From: Halorhabdus salina
GTDB taxonomy: Archaea > Halobacteriota > Halobacteria > Halobacteriales > Haloarculaceae
DNA length: 64,000 nucleotides
Assembly: GCF_013839425.1 (NCBI RefSeq)
Contig: NZ_JACDNP010000001.1
Location: 434,001 to 498,000, forward strand
Reading direction: 5' to 3'
A program made the position numbers and the translations under genes. This document shows positions 24,985 to 33,695 of the stretch, piece by piece. The number at the start of each line of letters is the position of its first letter. Positions within the stretch are counted from its first letter, which is position 1. Below the pieces are notes generated by a model. That model ran no database searches. It was not told the origin of the DNA and saw only the letters and a list, made by a program, of their open reading frames with translations.

Positions 24985-27900
24985 ATGTCAGACTATACCG
25001 AGAACTTCCGTGCACTGTTCCTCACAGCGCTGATGGTCTTCAGCGTCTTCGCTGGGACCGTCGCGTTGAGTGGGACAGCCGTTGCGGCAAGCAATGGAAG
25101 CGATGTTCAACCGGGTTCCGACACGACTCTTCCAGATGTGTATCCATCTGATCCGCTTGAAACCTTCGGAGACGGAACTGCCGAGGCAACTGTGGGCGGT
25201 TCTGAGCAGGATTATACGAGTATCAACACTGCGATCAACAACGTTGGAACCGGTGACGAAATCCTTGTCGTCTCGGAGGAGTACGATTCGAGCAACGAAG
25301 GCGGGACGATAACCGTCGACAAGGACGTGACGATCGTCTCCGACGATGGGGACGCGGTCGTTGACGCTGAGACGTACGGTTACGGCAAAGCGTTCGACGT
25401 CCAATCGAGTTCTGTGACCATCGCTGGCTTCGAAATCAGGGGTGATACCGATTACGACGTCATCAGTTCAAAGACCAGCGGCGGGTCACTGACTGTGGCG
25501 TATTCTACACTTTCCATCAATACGAACACCGGAACGAGTCCGGATGATGGCAACAGCCCATACGCGATAGACACGGACTTCTCCCTAACTGTCGAGAATA
25601 GCGTCGTTCGGGGTGACGACAACACCCTCGCCTACGGTCTCACGACGCGAGGGGGGAGTGCTTCCGACGACAGTGAGTTCAAGAACAACGTCGTCGAAGA
25701 CGTCGTCACTGGTCTCCAGACGCGGGGGGCAAGCGGCGTCGTCGTCGCCAACAACACCTTTTCGAGTATCCCAGCTTCGGCAGCGTTCATCACGAGCCGA
25801 CAGGCAGAGGTGACGGCGTACGACATCAGACACAACGACATCTCGAACGTCGGTAATGCGGTCGATATTAACGCCAATACCAACGACATCTCCGGAGTCT
25901 CGATCAACTACAACAACTTCGAGAACGCGGGCCAGTTGGGTGGCCCCTACTACACCGTTGCAGCAAGAGAAAACGGCGGATCGATCACCAGCACAGTTGA
26001 TGCGACACACAATTGGTGGGGAGACGTCAGTGGCCCGAGCATCGACGGACCGGGTTCCGGCGGTGGTGTCTCCGGTGACATCGATTACGCCCCTTGGACG
26101 GGCGAGCGAATGGCTGAATCAACCGCGCCGGACGTCCGATCGGCGATCGAGTACACCGACTTGGACGACGACGAAACCAGAGTCGAAATCACGTTTACAG
26201 AACCGATCGACGCGACCGACGTCAGTGGCGATCTGACCCTGTACGCCGACGGAAACGAACTCAGCTACACCCCGGTCGATATCGACGGTACCGATGGAAA
26301 GGTTACCGTCGCACTCAGCCAAGATATAAAACCAAATGAAGATCTGGTTGTGAACTTCACGTCGCTCACCGACGCTGCTGGGAATACAAACGACGCGCCG
26401 GGGAACCTCACGGCCACCGTGACTGGTGCCACCATCGAACCGGAACCCGATGGGACCGCAGCCGGTGACACCGCTGACAGCACTCTCTCGACATATCAGG
26501 GAACGGCCGTCGCGGTCGACTTCTCGGCCGATCACCAGGTCGATACTGACTACGAACGGGATGCCGACGGCGAATTCCAATTCTCCGGATCGTCAGGTCT
26601 GTTCAGTCAAGTCGTCGTGTTCGACACAGAAGGGGAAAACACATCAGCTACACATCAGTTCGACACGGACAAGGATTCGAGTACCTACGAGGGGACAGTC
26701 GACCTTCGGCCGCTTGATCTCAAAATCACGGTCGACGACGCGTCAATCCAGACTGATGAAGAACTGTCCGGCTCGGTCTCGTCGAACGCGGGCAACCGCG
26801 ACGTCGAGGTGACGCTGTACGACGAGAACGAGGATGTCTACGATACCACGACCGCCACGCTGGACGGCAGCGGTGACGGCACGTTCAGCTTCAGCGGCCT
26901 GGAGGCCGGATCGTACTCGATCGAGGCCACCGATGTCCAGACCGGCGAGACCGTCTCGCCACAGGACACCGACATCGAGGAACAACCGGAAGGCGAGGCT
27001 GACTTCGGTGGCGTCTCCGTGTTCGAGGAGGATCGTGGTGACGTCGTCGAGATCCCGATCCAGATCAGTGGGACCGACACCGCGACGGTGAACTTCGGCA
27101 GCGACTCCGCCGGATTCAACGCCACGGTGACGCTCACCGACGGCAACAACGACGGCGAAGTCACGCTGCTGTGGAACACGGTCGAACAAAAGGGTCTGAG
27201 TGCTGCCGCGACGCCCGACGGTGAGGACCCCGACGACGTTTCGGCCACGTACAACACGACCGACGTCAGTACGACGCCGAACATCCGAGCCGACGTCTAC
27301 GACGCCGGGAACTACGACCTCAACGTCCGGTCCGGCGACGACGAGACGAAAGCGTCTGAAGGCGTCGCGACAGTCTCGCTGGACGGCCGTGACACCAACG
27401 GCGTGAGTACGTGGACGGCACCCGCTAGTGTCGACGCGAGCAGCGTCGAGAACATTGAAGCCGGCATCGGCGTCAACATCACGCAGGACGGTACGATCTC
27501 CGCTGGCGATCAGATGGTCCTCGCGCTCGACGCCAACGGCCTCGAAGGCGCACTGGAAGCGGCCGGTGCCAGTGACGACAACACGAGCGCCAAGTTCCAG
27601 AAGGCGGCCACCAACGGCTGGTTCAACCTGAACGTAACTCAGAGCAACCCGAGCCAGAACGCGCCGCCCAAACTCCAGACGCTGGACAACATGAACTACG
27701 ACGAGTTCTCGGTCGTCGCTGACGAGACCGAGGGCCAGGCCGACACCTACTACGTCGTCATCGATAGCGCTGCGCTTGACACCTACCGCGACGCGGATCG
27801 TGACGGCGTTGTTGACAACACTGAAAACGAAGTCGACCCCGCGGCCGGTGACGAATTCGACACGACGGTCACCGTCCTCGGCACACAGGGTGGCCTCGCG

Positions 27901-28815
27901 TACGACGACGCCCAAGAAGTCACGGACGACTTCTCGATCGACAGCGCGACCGCGTCGGTCGACTACATGGGTCAGGACGAGCGCCTCGTCCGTAACGAGG
28001 CCAACCAGACTATCTCCGGCACCACCACGGTCGCTGTCGGCTCGGAACTCACTGTCCGTGTCAACAGTCAGACCAGCACCGATCCGTTCCTCAAACCGGC
28101 AACGGTGACCGTCGAGGCCGGATCCGGTGACACGAACACCTGGGAGTCCGACTTCGACTTCAGTGCCAACGACATCGGCACTGAATTCACGATCAGCGTC
28201 CGGGACGCCAACGGCAACGTCCTGGGTTCGGGCGAAGGCATGATCGTTGCCGAACCGACCGCCGAAGTTGTCTTCGACGACCAGGAGACCAGCGGTGACG
28301 TCGTCATCCTGTCGTCGGTCAACATGACCCGTGGTGGCTTCGTCGCCATCCACGACGCTGATGGCATCATCGGCGTCTCCGAGTACCTCGATGCCGGTGA
28401 GGAGTACACCGACAAGCGTGTCCTCCTCGACGAGCCGATCTCGGAGAGTGCCGAACTCGTCGCCATGCCCCACATGGACGAGGACAACAACGGCCAGTTC
28501 AACGCCAGTGTTGACGGCGCGTACATGGCCGACGGCACTGAAGTGACCGACTCCGCACAGATCACTATCCCGGCGGTGACTGCGACGGAGACCGCGACGG
28601 AAACCGCAACGGCGACCGCAACGGAAACCGCGACGGAAACCGCAACGGCGACCGCAACGGAAACCGCGACGGAAACCGCGACGGAAACTGCAACGGAAAC
28701 CGAAACGGAAACCGCAACTGAAACGACCACCACGAGCGGGCCTGGCTTCACGGCTGTGCTCGCTGTGCTGGCGCTGATCGGCGCTGCACTGCTCGCGGTC
28801 CGCCGCGACCAGTAA
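24985..28815 (+). CDS. S-layer glycoprotein 1 with beta-helix domain and PGF-CTERM
   Basis: The 1276-residue surface protein starts MSDYTENFRALFLTALMVFS, an S-layer signal peptide cleaved near AVAA. Residues ~55-370 form a parallel beta-helix-like region ending in ATHNWWGDVSGP and IDYAPW, a hallmark of NosD/pectate-lyase-like helices. Ig-like modules then follow, shared with S-layer gene 2, with many N-x-S/T glycosylation sites. A Thr/Glu-rich stalk (TETATETATAT type) and the terminal SGPGFTAVLAVLALIGAALL plus RRDQ make a PGF-CTERM anchor, processed by archaeosortase A in Haloferax. ATG 24985 is used because the signal peptide begins there; the frame opens at 24898. Confidence 0.9.
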   Translation: MSDYTENFRALFLTALMVFSVFAGTVALSGTAVAASNGSDVQPGSDTTLPDVYPSDPLETFGDGTAEATVGGSEQDYTSINTAINNVGTGDEILVVSEEYDSSNEGGTITVDKDVTIVSDDGDAVVDAETYGYGKAFDVQSSSVTIAGFEIRGDTDYDVISSKTSGGSLTVAYSTLSINTNTGTSPDDGNSPYAIDTDFSLTVENSVVRGDDNTLAYGLTTRGGSASDDSEFKNNVVEDVVTGLQTRGASGVVVANNTFSSIPASAAFITSRQAEVTAYDIRHNDISNVGNAVDINANTNDISGVSINYNNFENAGQLGGPYYTVAARENGGSITSTVDATHNWWGDVSGPSIDGPGSGGGVSGDIDYAPWTGERMAESTAPDVRSAIEYTDLDDDETRVEITFTEPIDATDVSGDLTLYADGNELSYTPVDIDGTDGKVTVALSQDIKPNEDLVVNFTSLTDAAGNTNDAPGNLTATVTGATIEPEPDGTAAGDTADSTLSTYQGTAVAVDFSADHQVDTDYERDADGEFQFSGSSGLFSQVVVFDTEGENTSATHQFDTDKDSSTYEGTVDLRPLDLKITVDDASIQTDEELSGSVSSNAGNRDVEVTLYDENEDVYDTTTATLDGSGDGTFSFSGLEAGSYSIEATDVQTGETVSPQDTDIEEQPEGEADFGGVSVFEEDRGDVVEIPIQISGTDTATVNFGSDSAGFNATVTLTDGNNDGEVTLLWNTVEQKGLSAAATPDGEDPDDVSATYNTTDVSTTPNIRADVYDAGNYDLNVRSGDDETKASEGVATVSLDGRDTNGVSTWTAPASVDASSVENIEAGIGVNITQDGTISAGDQMVLALDANGLEGALEAAGASDDNTSAKFQKAATNGWFNLNVTQSNPSQNAPPKLQTLDNMNYDEFSVVADETEGQADTYYVVIDSAALDTYRDADRDGVVDNTENEVDPAAGDEFDTTVTVLGTQGGLAYDDAQEVTDDFSIDSATASVDYMGQDERLVRNEANQTISGTTTVAVGSELTVRVNSQTSTDPFLKPATVTVEAGSGDTNTWESDFDFSANDIGTEFTISVRDANGNVLGSGEGMIVAEPTAEVVFDDQETSGDVVILSSVNMTRGGFVAIHDADGIIGVSEYLDAGEEYTDKRVLLDEPISESAELVAMPHMDEDNNGQFNASVDGAYMADGTEVTDSAQITIPAVTATETATETATATATETATETATATATETATETATETATETETETATETTTTSGPGFTAVLAVLALIGAALLAVRRDQ
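28587..28730 (+). repeat. Thr/Glu/Ala stalk repeat in S-layer gene 1
   Basis: Tandem short units of the form ACGGAAACCGC code for alternating T-E-T-A and T-A-T-A. Copy number is likely to vary between strains because units are nearly identical in DNA. This repeat also creates long false reading frames on the other strand. Confidence 0.85.
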
Positions 28816-29242
28816 CGCGCCTGGGCAGGATTACTGACCACGACTGCTCGCCGAACGCGAGCCACACGATCCGGTGAGGGCCGAATTGCCGCCGACTACC
28901 CATTTTGCGTTCGTCTGTATCCTGTGCCGGGACTCGATCGCACGAATCAATCGATTGGGGGCGCGCATGGACGCGTGGCTGTCGCCTGCGTAGGTGAACG
29001 GACGGCAACTGCCCCGACGGGCTGGGTGCGAGCCCGCCGCCGGCCGAGGGCAAGTCCACAGTCGAAGGGTGTCACTAATCGCCGGCGGGAACGGCCAGCA
29101 GAGGGGGTCAAACCGATCGATCGCAATTTCCCCTTAAAACCTTTGTGGGAGCGGGCAAACACAGACGGGTGAAACCTCCCGAAACCGGGCCGGAGGGGGC
29201 GTCGCAATGGGGTTGACGTGTGTTCGCACACCCGTCAGGAAC
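28816..29242. other. Structured intergenic region between the S-layer genes
   Basis: No credible gene is seen in this stretch. A TATA-like CCTTAAAACC lies at about 29133. Downstream is a hairpin, TGACG-TGTG with a TTCG loop and CACA-CC-CGTCA (29214-29237), and a CCTCC/GGAGG pair just before it. A small RNA or an upstream promoter element are both possible; neither is shown. Confidence 0.4.
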
Positions 29243-29365
29243 CAGAAAGCATTTACCACATCTGGGAGTTGGATACCAACGTGAACCGCCAGTCTCGGAG
29301 ACCACCGTGCGGTGCACTGCGGATCGCGGTGGGAGAGGCTGGCGGGGACTGACACAACACAAACT
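29243..29365 (+). promoter_or_regulatory. Promoter and conserved leader of S-layer gene 2
   Basis: CAGAAAGCATTTAC at 29243 contains the TATA box. CCACCG (29302-29307) and CGGTGG (29327-29332) form a leader stem with a 19-base loop, and ATCGCGGTGG is shared with the leader of S-layer gene 1. Spacings to the stem and to the ATG equal those of gene 1. Confidence 0.65.
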
Positions 29366-32300
29366 ATGACAGACTATAACGAGAAAATCCGTGCGCTGTT
29401 CCTCACAGCGCTGATGGTCTTCAGCGTCTTCGCTGGGACTGTCGCGTTGAGTGGTGCAGCAGCGGGAGCAGTTAGCGGAACTGGAGACGTTTCTGGAGAT
29501 CTCATCCCCAGTGACGTCCAGACTGGAACGCACGAAATAACAACAGAAGTCAACATCAGTAGTTTAGACGATACTTCTGACTACAACGTGACACTTGAAG
29601 TCCCCTCCGGGGTCACGCTGAACGATGCTAGTGGCCTTGTGGCCGATGGCTCAACGGCCGCTAGTGGGAGTGACGTTGCAACCCTTCACAAGGTGAATAC
29701 AAGCGGAGACTCCGCTCCTGAATACATCAATGTCTCAGTTGCTAAAGGGGACCTGAGTGGAACCGCTCTGGACTTCCAGGTTGTCCAGAACGTCACCGTC
29801 TCCAGCGAAGGGGACTACGACTTCACCGCATCAGTTGACGAAGGCGATGACGATAGCTACCAAGCCTCCGAAGCAGTCCTCGGCACGCTCAACGTTGACG
29901 ATGCTGGTCCGTCGATGACCGGTGCCGTCGAGTTCGAGGGCACTGGCACTGGCGTCAACCAAGCAGACTCCAGCAATATCGAGGTTAGCTTCGCAGAGGC
30001 CGTCTACGACGACGAGGGCAACAACCTGGAATCGGGCGATGTCGAAGTCTTCGTGAACGGTGAAGCGGCAGGTTACGACTTTGACACTAACGGTGCAGAC
30101 GGTCAGGTCTTGCTGAGTTCGGGCACCGCGCTCGATCCGACCGACACCGTCGAAGTCAACTTCACCACGCCGATCCAGGACGCGGCCGGTAACAATGTCA
30201 CGATCACGAACGAATCCGTGACCGTCACCGGTGCCACGTTCGGTCAAGGTACACCCAACGACCAGACGGAATACGCTGGTACGACCATCGCCTACGTGGC
30301 GAATAGTAGTGGGGGTATCCCCGCAGACCTTGATCAGGATCTGGAGATCTTCGCCGGCGACGAACTGCTCCTGGACGGTAGCACCGGTTCCGGTAGCCAG
30401 GTGCTCGCCTGGGACAGTTCCGGTAAAGACACGAGCGTCAGCTACTATTTCAACACGTCCGCTAACGACGTGAAGCTCACGCTCCGTAGTCTTCAGCTGA
30501 CCGCCACGGTCGACAGCACGGACATCCAAGGTGAGGACCTGGCCGGATCGGTCTCGGCACGTGCGGGCAACCGCGACGTCGAGGTTACGATCACGGACAG
30601 CGACGACAACACCCAGACTTCGACCGTCTCGCTGGACGGCAGCGGTGACGGCACGTTCAGCTTCGATGTCCCTGACGAAGACGACACCTACACTGTCGAA
30701 GCCGTCGATGTCCAGACGGGCACCACGGCTTCGGCCGACGACGTGAGCGTCACGAAAGTCCCGACAGGCTCGGCTGACTTCGGTGGCGTCTCCGTGTTCG
30801 AAGAGGACCGCGGTGACGTCGTCGAGGTCCCAGTCTCGATCTCGGGCGGCGTTGACAAAGCGACGGTCAAAATCGGCAGCGACTCCGCCGGATTCAACGC
30901 CACGGTGAAGGTCACCGACGGCAACAACGACGGCGAAGTCACGCTGCTGTGGAACACGGTCAAGGAACAGGCCACGGACAGTCTCTCGACCGCCAGTACG
31001 CCTGACGGCGAGGACGAAGACGATGTCTCGGTCGTCGAGAACCCGGTCCACGAGATCAACGGCGACGACAACGTGGACATCTACGACGCCGGTAACTACG
31101 ACATCAACGTCCGTTCAGGTGAGGACGCAAGCGACGCCTCCGATGCAGTCGCAACGATCTCGCTGGACGGCCGTGAGACCAACGGTGTCTCGACGTGGAC
31201 GGCACCGGACAGTGTCGACACGAGCAGCGTCGAAGAAATCGAATCCCAGATCGGCACCAACATCACGCAGGACGGGACGATCGCCCTCGGCGATCAGATG
31301 GTCCTTGCGATCGACGCCAACGGCCTCGAAGGCGCACTGGAAGCAGCCGGCGGCGACAACACGACCGTCAAATTCCAGGATGCAGCTTCGGCTGGCTGGT
31401 TCAGTCTGAACATGACGCAGACGAACCCCGGCCAGAACGCTGCGCCCAAGCTCCAGACGCTCGCTAACATGAACTACGACGAAGTTAGCGTCGTCGCTGA
31501 CGAGACTGAGGGCCAGGCAGACACCTACTACGTCGTCGTCGACAGCGACGCGCTGAACACCTACCGCGACGCTGATCGTGACGGCGAGGTCACTGACGAC
31601 ATTGGGAACCAAGCCGACCCCGCAGCCGATGACAAGTTCGACACAGGCTTCATCGTCAACGGCACAGAGGGCGGCCTTGCCTACCAGAGCGACGAAGTCA
31701 TCACCACCGGATTCTCGATCGACAGCGCGACCGCGTCGGTCGACTACATGGGTCAGGACGAGCGCCTCGTCCGCAACGAAGATGCCCAGACCATCTCCGG
31801 CACCACCACGGTCGCTGTCGGCTCGGAACTCACTGTCCGTGTCAACAGCCAGACCAGCACCGATCCGTTCCTCAAACCGGCAACGGTGACCGTCGAGGCC
31901 GGATCCGGTGACACGAACACCTGGAGTTACAACTTCAACTTCAGTGCCAACGAAGTCGATACTGAATTCACGATCAGCGTCCGCCAGGGCAACACCGTCC
32001 TGGGTTCGGGCGAAGGTATGGTCGTTGCCGAACCGAACGCCGAAGTTGTCTTCGACGATCAGGAGACCAGCGGTGAAGTCGTCGTCCTGTCGTCGGTCAA
32101 CATGACCCGTGGTGGCTTCGTCGCCATCCACGACGCTGATGGCATCATCGGCGTGACGGGGTACCTCGAGGCCGGTGAGGAGTACACCAACAAGCGTGTC
32201 CTCCTCGACGAACCGATCTCGGAGAGTACCGAACTCGTCGCCATGCCGCACCTGGACGAGGACAACAACGCACAGTTCAACGCCAGTGTTGACGGCGCGT

Positions 32301-32593
32301 ACATGGCCGACGGGACTGAAGTGACGGACGCAGCAAGCGTCACCATCCCGACGGTAACCGCAACGGAGACCGCCACGGAAACCGAAACCGCAACGGAGAC
32401 CGCCACGGAAACCGCGACGGAAACCGCAACTGAAACCGCCACGGAAACCGCCACGGAAACGGAAACCGCGACGGAAACTGAAACGGAAACCGCAACTGAA
32501 ACGACCACCACGAGCGGGCCTGGCTTCACGGCTGTGCTCGCTGTGCTGGCACTGATCGGCGCTGCACTGCTCGCGGTCCGCCGCGACCAGTAA
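29366..32593 (+). CDS. S-layer glycoprotein 2, PGF-CTERM type
   Basis: The 1075-residue surface protein starts MTDYNEKIRALFLTALMVFS with the same signal peptide type as gene 1. It lacks the beta-helix region and instead has an N-terminal NVTLEVPSGVTLNDASG domain. From about residue 190 it parallels gene 1: an Ig-like SSNIEVSFAEAVYDDEGN module, the ADFGGVSVFEEDRGDVVEVP region, and the BGTF-like C-terminal part with SATASVDYMGQDERLVRNE. It ends in a Thr/Glu stalk and the PGF-CTERM anchor SGPGFTAVLAVLALIGAALL plus RRDQ. Several blocks are nearly identical in DNA to gene 1. It is probably the canonical S-layer subunit or a partner of gene 1. Confidence 0.92.
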   Translation: MTDYNEKIRALFLTALMVFSVFAGTVALSGAAAGAVSGTGDVSGDLIPSDVQTGTHEITTEVNISSLDDTSDYNVTLEVPSGVTLNDASGLVADGSTAASGSDVATLHKVNTSGDSAPEYINVSVAKGDLSGTALDFQVVQNVTVSSEGDYDFTASVDEGDDDSYQASEAVLGTLNVDDAGPSMTGAVEFEGTGTGVNQADSSNIEVSFAEAVYDDEGNNLESGDVEVFVNGEAAGYDFDTNGADGQVLLSSGTALDPTDTVEVNFTTPIQDAAGNNVTITNESVTVTGATFGQGTPNDQTEYAGTTIAYVANSSGGIPADLDQDLEIFAGDELLLDGSTGSGSQVLAWDSSGKDTSVSYYFNTSANDVKLTLRSLQLTATVDSTDIQGEDLAGSVSARAGNRDVEVTITDSDDNTQTSTVSLDGSGDGTFSFDVPDEDDTYTVEAVDVQTGTTASADDVSVTKVPTGSADFGGVSVFEEDRGDVVEVPVSISGGVDKATVKIGSDSAGFNATVKVTDGNNDGEVTLLWNTVKEQATDSLSTASTPDGEDEDDVSVVENPVHEINGDDNVDIYDAGNYDINVRSGEDASDASDAVATISLDGRETNGVSTWTAPDSVDTSSVEEIESQIGTNITQDGTIALGDQMVLAIDANGLEGALEAAGGDNTTVKFQDAASAGWFSLNMTQTNPGQNAAPKLQTLANMNYDEVSVVADETEGQADTYYVVVDSDALNTYRDADRDGEVTDDIGNQADPAADDKFDTGFIVNGTEGGLAYQSDEVITTGFSIDSATASVDYMGQDERLVRNEDAQTISGTTTVAVGSELTVRVNSQTSTDPFLKPATVTVEAGSGDTNTWSYNFNFSANEVDTEFTISVRQGNTVLGSGEGMVVAEPNAEVVFDDQETSGEVVVLSSVNMTRGGFVAIHDADGIIGVTGYLEAGEEYTNKRVLLDEPISESTELVAMPHLDEDNNAQFNASVDGAYMADGTEVTDAASVTIPTVTATETATETETATETATETATETATETATETATETETATETETETATETTTTSGPGFTAVLAVLALIGAALLAVRRDQ
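32358..32505 (+). repeat. Thr/Glu stalk repeat in S-layer gene 2
   Basis: Tandem ACGGAAACCGC-type units code for T-E-T-A repeats before the PGF anchor, as in gene 1 but with a different unit order, so the two arrays have expanded independently or recombined. Confidence 0.85.
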
Positions 32594-32769
32594 CGCACCT
32601 GATCAGCAATAACTTCGACTGACCGCCGGAAGCGGTCCTCATTCGCCGTGCGGTTTTCATTTTTTGACCCACGTGAGCGACGCGTCTCGACGATGTGTTG
32701 GAACAGCCACACAGAGTGGCCGTAAGTCCTAATCCACTGGCCAGCGTAGCGTCGGGTACGAATCTGGGC

Positions 32770-33636
32770 ATGAGTGAAGGCGAACAGAAATTGATGGACG
32801 ACCGGGGGCAATTTCTGGAGGCAGTCCAGAGTGGGCGTGACGTTCAAGACGCCGACTGGGCCCAGTGTCGGATCGTCCTCACGACAGCCCGAATCGCCAT
32901 CGTCGCCGACGAGAAACGGACGATTCCACTCGATTCGATTACCGATATCGGTGGCCGCTATGACGTCAACCAAAACGCGGCGGGGGTCGCTAGCTACGTC
33001 ACTCTTCAGATCGGGGACGACGATGTACTCTTGCTTCGCGCTCCCGAACAAGACGAGTTCGAGACCGACCTCTATCGGGCCTTTATCGACAACACAATCC
33101 TGTACGTCCAACATCCGGCGGTCAAGGGCGGCGTCGTCCAGGGGGCTGAGTGGCAGCGGGCGAAAGTGAAACTCACCGACAATGCGCTCCAGTTAGCGAT
33201 GGAAGACGGCCAGTACGTCACCATCGACCGGGACGACATCGGCGACGTCGAGATCGACGACCAGCAGGTCGATGAGACAACACGTCGCGTGTTCGAAGTC
33301 GAGCACACCGACGACAAGGGCACGAGTGTCGAGACCCATCTCACGGGCGAAGCCAAGCAAGTCACAATTCTCGAAGAAGTACTCCAGGAAGGTGCGGAAC
33401 GCAACCAGGCGAATCTCGATCTATCACCAGTCGAACAGCAAGTGATTATGGCGCTACACTCGGGCGTCTCACCGTTCGATCTCCCGGATTTCGTCGAAAC
33501 GGACGTCGAAGAGATCGAGGCAATTTTCGATCGCTTGATCGAACTCGACGTGATCGAGACGCTTCGCGAACGGACGGAAGTCGAGATGACCTCCCGAGGG
33601 CGACAGGTTGCAAGCGACGAGATGGGCAACCAATAG
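32770..33636 (+). CDS. cheF: Archaeal taxis protein CheF, copy 2
   Basis: The 288-residue paralogue (ATG 32770, MSEGEQKLMDDRGQFLEA) keeps the CheF layout: DADWAQCRIVLTTARIAIV, LYVQHPAVKGGVVQGAEW, FEVEHTDDKGTSVETHL and the C-terminal winged helix (VEQQVIMALHSGVSPFDLPDFVETDVEEIEAI). It is clearly related to but divergent from copy 1. It lies just after the S-layer genes. The open frame runs upstream to 32695, but the ATG at 32770 aligns with copy 1. Confidence 0.87.
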   Translation: MSEGEQKLMDDRGQFLEAVQSGRDVQDADWAQCRIVLTTARIAIVADEKRTIPLDSITDIGGRYDVNQNAAGVASYVTLQIGDDDVLLLRAPEQDEFETDLYRAFIDNTILYVQHPAVKGGVVQGAEWQRAKVKLTDNALQLAMEDGQYVTIDRDDIGDVEIDDQQVDETTRRVFEVEHTDDKGTSVETHLTGEAKQVTILEEVLQEGAERNQANLDLSPVEQQVIMALHSGVSPFDLPDFVETDVEEIEAIFDRLIELDVIETLRERTEVEMTSRGRQVASDEMGNQ

Positions 33637-33695
33637 AGTGGGGCAGTGCTCGCGGGACCCAGAACGTTCAAGCGTCTACCAGGCCTCCGACCGGC

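Noticed and set aside
26743-28473. Minus-strand frame of 576 codons opposite S-layer gene 1
   Set aside because: Shadow frame: valine/arginine/glycine-rich with no motif.
28068-28865. Long minus-strand frame rich in V-A-V-S-V-S inside the S-layer gene
   Set aside because: It is a shadow of the Thr/Glu repeat; the plus strand carries a full S-layer protein with signal peptide and PGF anchor.
28900-29242. RNase P RNA or SRP RNA
   Set aside because: A GAGGGCAAGTCC stretch is only partly like the conserved P RNA segment, and the other conserved blocks are missing.
32059-33114. Minus-strand frame of 351 codons across S-layer gene 2 and cheF
   Set aside because: It spans the repeat and the reverse of two real genes and has no domain.
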